Source: Archaeoglobi archaeon
GTDB lineage: Archaea; Halobacteriota; Archaeoglobi; Archaeoglobales; Archaeoglobaceae
Assembly: GCA_029259455.1 (NCBI GenBank)
Contig: JAPDIT010000035.1
Location: forward strand, 1 to 18,183
DNA length: 18,183 nt
Direction: 5' to 3'
The position numbers were made by a program, and so were the translations under genes. The notes below the pieces were generated by a model, which had not been told where the DNA came from, searched no databases, and was given only the letters and a program-made list of their open reading frames with translations. Of the stretch, positions 8,201 through 13,555 are shown piece after piece; position 1 is the first letter of the stretch, and each line of letters starts with the position of its first letter.

Positions 8201-9011
8201 GGGGGCTTATGGGGCTGGGGTCAACTTGGCTGTTGAGTCGTCGGGATGGAAGAGCGAAGATGACTTGGCAAAGGTCTGGGTTCAGTGGAGCAGCTATGCC
8301 TACGGAAAAGATGCCTTTGGTGTTGAAGCCCGTGAATCGCTGGTTCTGAACTTGAAGGAGGTTGATTTGGTGAGCAGAAACCACGTGAGTGATGAGCACG
8401 ATTTAACAAACTGCTGCTGCTATTTTGCCTATCACGGCGGATTCAAAACGGCGGTAGATGCTCTAACCGGCAAAGATGTGGAAATAGTTCAGGTGGATAC
8501 AAGGGATGTGAGCGACACAAAGATTGTCGATGTCAAAGTTGAGATTGAGAGAATATCGAGAGCAAAGCTTCTCAATCAGAGGTGGGTCGAGGAGATGAAG
8601 AAGCATGGCTACAGAGGGGCCAGCGAGTTCTCAAAGAAGATCCTTCATTTATATGGCTGGGAAGCAACAACGAAACTCGTCGAAGATTGGATTTTTGATG
8701 AGATTGCAGAGAAATACGTTCTTGATGAAGAGATGAGGAAATGGTTTGAGGAGCACAATCCCTATGCTATTGAGGAAATTGCTAGGCGGTTGATTGAAGC
8801 TTACGAGCGCAGCTTGTGGAAGACGAACGATGAACTCATTGAAAGACTTATGGAGGTTTATTCTGAAATTGAGGGTATTTTGGAGGAACATCTTGGTGAA
8901 GGAGAAATTCAAGGTGGAATGATTGAAATTTACACAGCCGAGGATGATGAGCACTGGAGCGAAAATATTGAGGAGGTGAATAAAATATGGAAGCTCGTGA
9001 AAAACGCTTAG
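5265..9011 (+). CDS. cobN: CobN-family chelatase large subunit, Cys-rich archaeal type
   Basis: CobN and its paralogue ChlH/BchH bind the tetrapyrrole and carry the metal site of ATP-driven chelatases. Length (1248 residues) fits CobN. Family motifs are clear: HFGTHGYLEFRPGK (His519, His523), the PMEG then AKRRSYAAIVDHIYPPM stretch just after, GPSGAITRGKFEILPTGRNF in the middle, and SAPPGAYGAGVN toward the C-terminus. Two unusual features are C477-x4-C482-x4-C487 between VFITTQPKFG and ILHDP, and three consecutive cysteines (1050-1052) in TNCCCYFAYHGG. The GTG start at 5265 overlaps the previous stop and is preceded by GGAGGTGA. No CobS or CobT follows; instead a ChlI-ChlD fusion overlaps its 3' end by 25 bases. 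True activity (Co, Ni or other metal; insertion or removal) is not settled by sequence. Confidence 0.9.
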   Translation: MICFILGYGAKPLPLLEKILKDERIDGVVLTEENCERELEKIESAEVVFIYAHELPDAVIETLKNVKAKIISTDSLSNVPDEVLIKAKSYYVIGGEENLRNLARFLANLAGEKREYGEPEEVPMHGIYHPEFGFFENLDAYLEVYDRRPLVGILFWRSLWLYGDLSLIEELIKALESEGLGVVPVFTYGKDSMTGIGKEKSEAVEEFFVKDGEPIIEALVSLISFGTVDLSNLENLNVPVIAPVQSYSQNLEEWREKDGIDYMAQVYGVIIPEVVGAIEPIFIAGTRNFEGYKKAEPYREHIQYLVKRVKKWIELRRKPKKDVKIAIVLINPPCKGLEASIAVGMGLDVPESIVRLLQKLKEEGYNVGDELPKTGEELVRIILERKAISEFRWTSVEEIVKNGGAVDFVGLEDYSEWFNELLEKLREKIVKDWGRPEDVLAGKVDKTLVGMVYDGRFVIPGVKFGNVFITTQPKFGCAGSRCDGKVCRILHDPTVTPPHQWWAVYRWITRVFNADVMIHFGTHGYLEFRPGKSVGLSPSCVPEATLDDIPHLYVYVVSNPMEGVIAKRRSYAAIVDHIYPPMAVAEVLDELDSLLNQHAKAKSLGDEVRRKKVYEQILEEAKRSKIKISNPENEEQTVEEIHRYVDLMRGSQINLGLHVFGHPPKDPKTLAEYIVTATAYDSHALPSIKRVMAEALGLDYDTIRKNPLEFTHGFANRELLEIFHKIAVKSLERLLNGEELEVIEEEIEKFGFKIREGEELEKTFRKLLEIAQKIMECEKEYGGFLDGLEGKYINPGPSGAITRGKFEILPTGRNFYAVDPRTLPTKAAWQIGVETAEKLLRAYEEKHGKYPESVGQVLWSIDGYKADGEQIAQILHLLGVRPVWKGDSVSGLEVIPLEELKRPRIDVLVRISGIVRDTLPNYIYLIDEAIEKVVTLDEPLEMNYVKKHYIEHVKKLIELGKSFEEAQRFARFRVFSAPPGAYGAGVNLAVESSGWKSEDDLAKVWVQWSSYAYGKDAFGVEARESLVLNLKEVDLVSRNHVSDEHDLTNCCCYFAYHGGFKTAVDALTGKDVEIVQVDTRDVSDTKIVDVKVEIERISRAKLLNQRWVEEMKKHGYRGASEFSKKILHLYGWEATTKLVEDWIFDEIAEKYVLDEEMRKWFEEHNPYAIEEIARRLIEAYERSLWKTNDELIERLMEVYSEIEGILEEHLGEGEIQGGMIEIYTAEDDEHWSENIEEVNKIWKLVKNA

Positions 9012-10906
9012 TCTTTCCATTTTCTGCAATAGTTGGACAGGAGAGAGCCAAACTGGCTTTGCTCTGTGTAGCGGTAAATCCGTTGATAGGCGGTGTTTTA
9101 TTAAAAGGGGATAAGGGAACGGGAAAATCTACATTAGTTAGAGCTTTGGCCAATGTTTTGCCTGAAATAGAGACTGTAGCGGACTGTCCGTTTAACTGCA
9201 ACCCATCAAACCCGCTTGAAATGTGCGACAGCTGTTACGAGAGGTATGAAAGAAAAGAAAATTTGCAGGTTGTCAAAAGGAGAATGAAAGTGGTCGATCT
9301 GCCTCTGAGCGTTACTATAGACAGACTAATTGGAACTATAGATGTCGAACGCTTTTTAAAAGAAGGAAGAAAGGCCTTGCAGCCCGGAATTTTAGCGGAA
9401 GCAAACAGGTGTGTGCTTTACATCGATGAAGTAAATCTTTTGGACGACTACATAGCCGACTCACTTTTAGATGCAGCTGCAATGGGTTGGAACACGATAG
9501 AGAGAGAAGGAGTCTCTTTTAGACATCCCGCCCGCTTCATCTTGATTGGGAGCATGAATCCGGAAGAAGGTGATCTGAGACCCCAGATTCTCGACAGGTT
9601 TGGCTTATGCGTTGAAGTTTCAGCGCCGATGAACGTCGAAGACAGGATAGAAATAGTTAGAAGAGTTGAGGAATTCCACGAAGACCCTATAAGCTTTTAT
9701 AGGAAGTTCGAGAGTGAGGAGAGAAAGCTTACCGAAAAGATTGTCAAAGCAAGAGAGATTTTACCCAAGGTTGAAATAGGTGATGATCTGTTAAAACTCT
9801 TGGCCGAGACCGTGATTAATTTGGGTATAAAGACCAACAGGGCTGAAATTACAACGATAAAGACCGCAAAGGCGATAGCTGCTTTGAACGGAAGAAGAAG
9901 AGTTTCCCTCGAAGATCTGGAGAAAGCCATGGAGTTGGCTCTGCCACACCGTCTGAGAGATGAACCTTTCCAAAAGCCACCTCAAATGAAGCCCCCGAAA
10001 CAACCTAAGGACGACAAGAAAGATTCTAATGAGCACAACCATGAACACGAGCATGAACACGACCACAAGAAAGGAGAAAGGGGTGGTGATAGCCAAACTC
10101 AAGTTGCTGGAGACTTGGAGCAAAATTTTAATTCAAGCAAGACCGAAATTCCAAGAATAGAGGACAAGGACATCGGAAGCAACGACTTTACAGGTTACCG
10201 CTCTTCAAGGGATGTTAGCGTTACTGTGGTAAATTCTCCAAAAGGGATCCCTGTATCTTACCTACGTCCAAAAGATGAAATAAGGGATGTTGATCTTTAC
10301 ATCTCGACCATTTGGGCAGTGTTAAACGGGAAGAAGCCACCAATAAAGCTTGACATAAATGATGTTCGCGTGAGGGTTAGAAGGGCAAAAGCTCCTACGC
10401 TTTGGGTTCTGCTTTTGGACTCAAGCGGAAGCATGGCCGTGGAAAGGAGAATAAGCATTGCGAAGGGGGTAGCGGAAAAACTGATAGAGAACGGCTATAT
10501 CAGGAAGTCGAAAATGGCCCTAATTGTTGCAAAAGGCAAAGAGGCTCAAGTTTTTGTTCCGCCAACCAAGAACTACTGGGAAGTTCTCGAAAAAATAGAG
10601 AGTGTCCCAACTGGAGGGAGAACACCCCTCAGCTCCGCTTTGTACAATCTTTTGCTATTGGCCAACAGGGAAAGATTGAAAGACAAATCTCTTAAAGTCA
10701 GGGCATTTCTAATAACAGACGGAAGGGCAAACGTTTCTATGTTTGGCAGAAGGGTCAAGGATGAAATCGTTGAGCTCGCAAAAGTACTGAGAAAAAAAGA
10801 CATCGAGCTTAACATCTATGATACAAGCGGCAGGGGGATAAACCCGGGAATTTCTTACGTTCCAGTATTGAAAGAGGTGGCAAACGCCAAAGTTTTCAGG
10901 GTGTAG
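8987..10906 (+). CDS. Fused ChlI-ChlD-type AAA+/VWA chelatase motor subunit with His-rich linker
   Basis: This supplies the ATPase motor for the CobN-like subunit; in Mg-chelatase the two halves are separate ChlI and ChlD proteins. The N-terminal AAA+ domain (about 10-330) has Walker A GDKGTGKST (41-49) and Walker B VLYIDEVN (143-150). A Cys set, C67-x3-C71-x8-C80-x2-C83, sits in the insert after the first strands. Residues about 330-410 form a charged linker with six alternating histidines (350-360). The C-terminal VWA domain carries a MIDAS motif DSSGS (478-482) with a later GGRTPL and LITDGRA. The ATG is preceded by AGGAGGTGA at seven bases, and the gene overlaps cobN by 25 bases, suggesting coupled translation. 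A related fusion accompanies CobN in many archaea; the specific metal is unproven. Confidence 0.9.
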   Translation: MEAREKRLVFPFSAIVGQERAKLALLCVAVNPLIGGVLLKGDKGTGKSTLVRALANVLPEIETVADCPFNCNPSNPLEMCDSCYERYERKENLQVVKRRMKVVDLPLSVTIDRLIGTIDVERFLKEGRKALQPGILAEANRCVLYIDEVNLLDDYIADSLLDAAAMGWNTIEREGVSFRHPARFILIGSMNPEEGDLRPQILDRFGLCVEVSAPMNVEDRIEIVRRVEEFHEDPISFYRKFESEERKLTEKIVKAREILPKVEIGDDLLKLLAETVINLGIKTNRAEITTIKTAKAIAALNGRRRVSLEDLEKAMELALPHRLRDEPFQKPPQMKPPKQPKDDKKDSNEHNHEHEHEHDHKKGERGGDSQTQVAGDLEQNFNSSKTEIPRIEDKDIGSNDFTGYRSSRDVSVTVVNSPKGIPVSYLRPKDEIRDVDLYISTIWAVLNGKKPPIKLDINDVRVRVRRAKAPTLWVLLLDSSGSMAVERRISIAKGVAEKLIENGYIRKSKMALIVAKGKEAQVFVPPTKNYWEVLEKIESVPTGGRTPLSSALYNLLLLANRERLKDKSLKVRAFLITDGRANVSMFGRRVKDEIVELAKVLRKKDIELNIYDTSGRGINPGISYVPVLKEVANAKVFRV

Positions 10907-10915
10907 GATTTACTT

Positions 10916-11008
10916 ATGCTTAAATCTCTTGTGGACGCCTTAGTTCTGGTAGTTGTACTACCAGCTGTAGTGTTTTTACGTCGGAATGAAAAAGGGGGCA
11001 GGAAGTAG
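10916..11008 (+). CDS. Possible 30-residue single-span membrane peptide
   Basis: A short frame starts nine bases after the chlID stop: MLKSLVDALVLVVVLPAVVF followed by LRRNEKGGRK. It has one hydrophobic span (residues about 8-21) followed by a basic tail, so a membrane anchor with a cytoplasmic C-terminus is plausible. The ribosome site is weak (AGGA overlapping the chlID stop). An 8-bp perfect hairpin lies inside the frame at 10946-10964, and it may instead be a transcription signal, making the frame accidental. I do not recognise the peptide. Its only support is the end-of-operon position and its hydrophobic pattern. Confidence 0.3.
   Translation: MLKSLVDALVLVVVLPAVVFLRRNEKGGRK
10946..10977 (+). 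terminator. Hairpin plus T-tract, possible terminator of the transport-chelatase operon
   Basis: CTGGTAGT-TGT-ACTACCAG is a perfect 8-bp stem with a 3-base loop at 10946-10964. A T5 run follows at 10973-10977. It lies 40 bases after the chlID stop and before a tRNA gene on the opposite strand, where readthrough would make antisense tRNA. The T-run is a little distant and short, so the call is tentative. Confidence 0.4.
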
Positions 11009-11030
11009 GGCTTCTCTGTGAATTAATCAG

Positions 11031-11040
11031 AAACGAAAAA
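11031..11040 (-). terminator. T-rich terminator of the tRNA-Leu gene
   Basis: On the minus strand TTTTTCGTTT begins four bases after the tRNA 3' end. Oligo-T tracts terminate archaeal RNA polymerase, and this is the expected place for one. Confidence 0.5.
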
Positions 11041-11043
11041 TCA

Positions 11044-11126
11044 TGCGGGGGGAGGGATTCGAACCCTCGAACCCCTACGGGACAGGACCCTCAATCCTGC
11101 GCCTTTGTCCGCTCGGCAACCCCCGC
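11044..11126 (-). tRNA. tRNA-Leu (anticodon GAG)
   Basis: The minus strand folds as a class II tRNA of 83 bases including discriminator A; CCA is not encoded. The acceptor stem is GCGGGGG with CCCCCGC. The D arm is GCCGAGCGGACAAAGGC. The anticodon stem CAGGA/TCCTG closes the loop TTGAGGG, giving anticodon GAG, which reads CUC (Leu). A long variable arm contains a CCC/GGG stem, and the T arm is GAGGG-TTCGAAT-CCCTC. There is no intron. G15 follows A14 in the D loop and is the position archaea modify to archaeosine, whose precursor is made by the adjacent que genes. The gene is head to head with queC. Confidence 0.96.
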
Positions 11127-11213
11127 TCAGAAGAAAGATTTAGCAAAGGATTTATGAATATTGTGGTTTACAGGGGCGATGATTTCATATAGCTCCTGAA
11201 ATACACAACCTAT
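11127..11213. promoter_or_regulatory. Divergent promoter region between tRNA-Leu and queC
   Basis: On the plus strand TTTCATATAG (11183-11192) is centred about 26 bases before the queC ATG, and there is no Shine-Dalgarno sequence, so the queC mRNA is probably leaderless. On the minus strand a TATA-like TTCATAAATC (plus positions about 11148-11157) lies 22-31 bases before the tRNA 5' end. Both calls rest on motif and spacing alone. Confidence 0.4.
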
Positions 11214-11933
11214 ATGAAAGCGGTAATGCTCCTGAGCGGTGGTATTGATTCCTCCACTCTGCTTTATTATCTGCTTGATAAAGGTTATGAAGTTTATGCT
11301 CTAACGTTTCTCTACGGTCAGAGACATTCCAAGGAGGTAGAGAGTGCAGAAAAAATTGCAGAAGCAGCTAAAGTTACACACCTCAGGGTTGACATCTCAA
11401 CGATTCATGATCTGATCTCCTATGGAGCCTTGACTGGAGATGAAGAGGTACCGAAAGCATTCTACAGCGAAGATGTGCAGAGAAGGACGATTGTCCCGAA
11501 CAGAAACATGATTCTCCTCTCTATAGCCGCAGGCTACGCTGTGAAGGTTGGAGCCGGAGAGGTCTACTACGCCGCTCACCTCAGTGACTACAGCATCTAC
11601 CCCGACTGCAGAAAGGAGTTCGTTAAAGCCCTTGACACAGCTGTTTACCTTGCAAACATCTGGACTCCCGTTGAAGTTAAAGCACCGTTCGTGGATATGA
11701 GCAAGGCAGATATTGTTAGACTGGGCTTGAAACTTGGAGTTCCCTATGAACTTACCTGGAGCTGTTATGAGGGCAGAGAGAGGCCTTGTCTCAGATGTGG
11801 AACATGCCTTGAGCGGACTGAGGCCTTTCTGATTAACAGGGTAAAAGATCCACTTCTGAGCGATGATGAGTGGGATGAAGCTGTAAGGATTTACGAGGAG
11901 ATGAGAACAAAGAATGAAAGCAAATCTGATTGA
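11214..11933 (+). CDS. queC: 7-cyano-7-deazaguanine synthase QueC
   Basis: QueC converts 7-carboxy-7-deazaguanine to preQ0 using ATP and ammonia. In archaea preQ0 is inserted into tRNA at position 15 and becomes archaeosine. The PP-loop SGGIDS is at residues 8-13, and the C-terminal zinc site is C184, C192, C195, C198 (SCYEGRERPCLRCGTC). At 239 residues the length is usual for the family. The first in-frame ATG lies about 26 bases after a TATA-like box with no ribosome site, so initiation is probably leaderless. The 3' end overlaps queE by 20 bases, and the gene heads a queC-queE-queD operon. Confidence 0.96.
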   Translation: MKAVMLLSGGIDSSTLLYYLLDKGYEVYALTFLYGQRHSKEVESAEKIAEAAKVTHLRVDISTIHDLISYGALTGDEEVPKAFYSEDVQRRTIVPNRNMILLSIAAGYAVKVGAGEVYYAAHLSDYSIYPDCRKEFVKALDTAVYLANIWTPVEVKAPFVDMSKADIVRLGLKLGVPYELTWSCYEGRERPCLRCGTCLERTEAFLINRVKDPLLSDDEWDEAVRIYEEMRTKNESKSD

Positions 11934-12591
11934 AATTTTCGAGTCGATTCAGGGAGAGGGCTTTTATGTTGGAGTGAGACAGCTCTTCATTAGATTTGCA
12001 GGCTGCAACCTGAACTGCTACTATTGCGACACTCCAAAAACGGCAGAAAGTTGCTTGGACTTGATTTCGGACAAAAGTCTTGAAAACCCGGTTTCCGCTG
12101 AATACGTCCAGCAGCGAATAGATTCCAGCAAGGTGCACTCAGTCTGCTTTACCGGTGGAGAGCCAATGCTGCAGGCGGAGTTCATAGCTTCTCTTAACAA
12201 AACTCGACCTTTCTACCTCGAATCCAACATGACTTTACCGGAAAAGGCGAAACTGCTGAGATTCTGCGATTTTGTTGCTGGAGACCTGAAAGTAAGGGAG
12301 TCAGGAATAAGAAATTATGAAGATGTGCTTCAAAAAACTGTAAAGTGCTTTAAAATTTTGAAGAACACCAGAAAGAGGAGGACGTTCTGTAAAATAGTCC
12401 TGCCTGAAAGTTTTGACGCTGAAGAGGTTTTGAATTCGGCTTACGAAATTAAAAACTACGTTCTCGGCTTCGTGCTTCAGCCAGTTTTCGGTAGCAGGGT
12501 GGATAAAATTCTTAAGCTGCAAAAGCAGATGATAGACTTCGCCGACACAAGGGTAATACCGCAGGTTCACAAATATCTGGGGGTGAGATGA
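11914..12591 (+). CDS. queE: 7-carboxy-7-deazaguanine synthase QueE (radical SAM)
   Basis: QueE is a radical SAM enzyme that contracts 6-carboxytetrahydropterin, the QueD product, to 7-carboxy-7-deazaguanine. The cluster motif C31-x3-C35-x2-C38 (CNLNCYYC) is intact, preceded by the family-typical EIFESIQGEGFYVGVRQLFI. A GGEP-like segment (FTGGEPMLQ) is the second radical SAM landmark. Length is 225 residues. The start overlaps the end of queC by 20 bases in another frame, and the stop overlaps the queD start, so the three genes are probably co-translated. Confidence 0.94.
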   Translation: MKANLIEIFESIQGEGFYVGVRQLFIRFAGCNLNCYYCDTPKTAESCLDLISDKSLENPVSAEYVQQRIDSSKVHSVCFTGGEPMLQAEFIASLNKTRPFYLESNMTLPEKAKLLRFCDFVAGDLKVRESGIRNYEDVLQKTVKCFKILKNTRKRRTFCKIVLPESFDAEEVLNSAYEIKNYVLGFVLQPVFGSRVDKILKLQKQMIDFADTRVIPQVHKYLGVR

Positions 12592-12938
12592 TGGAGCGCG
12601 AGATGATTATAGGTGTGTCTACCTCGTTTAGTGCTGCTCACAGCATTCCTGGCCATGTAAAGTGTGGAAAAGTTCACGGCCATAACTTCAAGGTTGAGGT
12701 GGAGATATCAGGCAAAGTGGGGCGGAACGGAATGGTCATGGACTTCTTCGACCTAAAAAGAATATTGGACGAGGTGGTGTCAAAGTTCGACCACACCTTG
12801 CTGAACGAGCTGATTGAAATTCCTACATCGGAGAACATCTGCCTTAAAATATTTGAGGAACTCAAAGAGAGAGGTTTGAACGTTCGGAGAGTGCGGGTTG
12901 CCGAAAACGAGGACAAGTGGGCAGAGATTCGCAAGTAA
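12588..12938 (+). CDS. queD: 6-carboxy-5,6,7,8-tetrahydropterin synthase QueD
   Basis: QueD converts dihydroneopterin triphosphate to 6-carboxytetrahydropterin, the step before QueE. Zinc ligands His18, His30 and His32 and the catalytic Cys26 are present as CGKVHGH, the CxxxHGH pattern that separates QueD from eukaryotic PTP synthase. The Asp68-His69 pair and Glu82 (PTSENICLKIFEEL) complete the active site. Length is 116 residues. Two tandem ATGs (12588, 12591) overlap the queE stop; GGGTGA ending at 12586 sits closer than usual to both, and a third ATG at 12603 (MIIGVSTSF) is possible. No GTP cyclohydrolase lies here, so its substrate must come from elsewhere in the genome. Confidence 0.92.
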   Translation: MMEREMIIGVSTSFSAAHSIPGHVKCGKVHGHNFKVEVEISGKVGRNGMVMDFFDLKRILDEVVSKFDHTLLNELIEIPTSENICLKIFEELKERGLNVRRVRVAENEDKWAEIRK

Positions 12939-12951
12939 ACACAATAAAATT

Positions 12952-12986
12952 TTTATATTTTTCGCATACTTCATATCATGCGAAAA
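12952..12986 (+). promoter_or_regulatory. Promoter and palindromic operator at the Lrp-family gene start
   Basis: TTTATATT (12952-12959) is a TATA-like box about 23 bases before the ATG at 12978, and there is no ribosome site, so the transcript is probably leaderless. TTTTCGCAT (12959-12967) and ATGCGAAAA (12978-12986) form a perfect 9-bp inverted repeat with a 10-base spacer. The dyad spans the edge of the TATA box and the start codon, an ideal place for autorepression. Confidence 0.6.
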
Positions 12987-13475
12987 GGTCAGCTTGATGA
13001 TGTGGATATTGCCATCATCGAGAACATTTTGAGAGGGAAAACTCAGAGCGAAATTGCTGAAATGCTCGGAATAACCCTCAGAACTGTTCAGAACAGGGTT
13101 AGAGCTCTTGAAGACAATGGATATCTTATAAAAATTAAGGAGGGTTACTGGAAGGCAAATTACCAGAAGCTTGGATTGAGCATGCTTGCAGTGACTTTCG
13201 TCGACTTCGATATTGAGTCAAAGGCAAGAATAGAGGAGGTAATTGAGCATTTCAAGAAGCTCGACTATGTGGAGAACATTCTTGAACTAGTTGGTTCAGC
13301 ATACGACCTGTGTTTAGTTGTAAGATACAGAGATATAGAGGAGTTCAACAGGGAACGAAGGAAGTTTATGGAGTGGTTTGTAAAGAAGGGGATAAGAATA
13401 AACCATCTTGCGACCTACATATCATCTAAAACGCACAAAGACCATCGAAGAACAATTATAAAAAGCAGGTCCTAA
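12978..13475 (+). CDS. Lrp/AsnC-family transcriptional regulator
   Basis: A 165-residue DNA-binding regulator. An N-terminal helix-turn-helix (residues about 5-50, with KTQSEIAEMLGITLRTVQNR as the turn and recognition helix) is followed by an alpha/beta region (about 65-150) like the ligand-binding RAM domain. The C-terminal tail is basic (HKDHRRTIIKSRS). It lies between queD and the beta-oxidation operon on the same strand. Its own promoter carries a perfect inverted repeat over the start codon, which implies autoregulation. An 8/9 match to one repeat arm (TTTACGCAT, 13483-13491) occurs just after the gene, before the thiolase, so control of the fatty-acid genes is a reasonable inference. 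The effector, perhaps an acyl-CoA or amino acid, is unknown. Confidence 0.85.
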   Translation: MRKGQLDDVDIAIIENILRGKTQSEIAEMLGITLRTVQNRVRALEDNGYLIKIKEGYWKANYQKLGLSMLAVTFVDFDIESKARIEEVIEHFKKLDYVENILELVGSAYDLCLVVRYRDIEEFNRERRKFMEWFVKKGIRINHLATYISSKTHKDHRRTIIKSRS

Positions 13476-13482
13476 TTCCAAC

Positions 13483-13555
13483 TTTACGCATGGCCAAATA
13501 TTAAGTATTCATATTTCACGAAAAGATTAAATATTTCACGAATCTTCCTTTTTTA
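13483..13555 (+). promoter_or_regulatory. Beta-oxidation operon promoter with two 20-bp-phased repeats
   Basis: ATATTTCACGAA occurs at 13511-13522 and again at 13531-13542, start to start exactly 20 bp. Each copy contains TTC-AC-GAA, a small TTC-N2-GAA dyad. Between and overlapping them are a BRE-like GAAAAG (13520-13525) and the TATA-like ATTAAATATT (13526-13535), centred about 25 bases before the thiolase ATG at 13556. No Shine-Dalgarno is seen, so a leaderless start is likely. A protein on these repeats would cover the BRE and the TATA box. Confidence 0.55.

Noticed and set aside
520..10964. ACTACCAG shared by the operon leader (520-527) and the 3' hairpin (10957-10964)
   Set aside because: An 8-base match in 18 kb is expected by chance about as often as not, and the contexts differ.
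11173..11202. Possible C/D-box small RNA (GATGAT and CTGA near each other)
   Set aside because: The C box does not match RUGAUGA and the spacing is too short for an archaeal C/D RNA; promoter sequence explains the region better.
13511..13542. Two direct repeats as a minimal CRISPR
   Set aside because: Only two 12-base copies with an 8-base gap, located in a promoter; no cas genes and no array.
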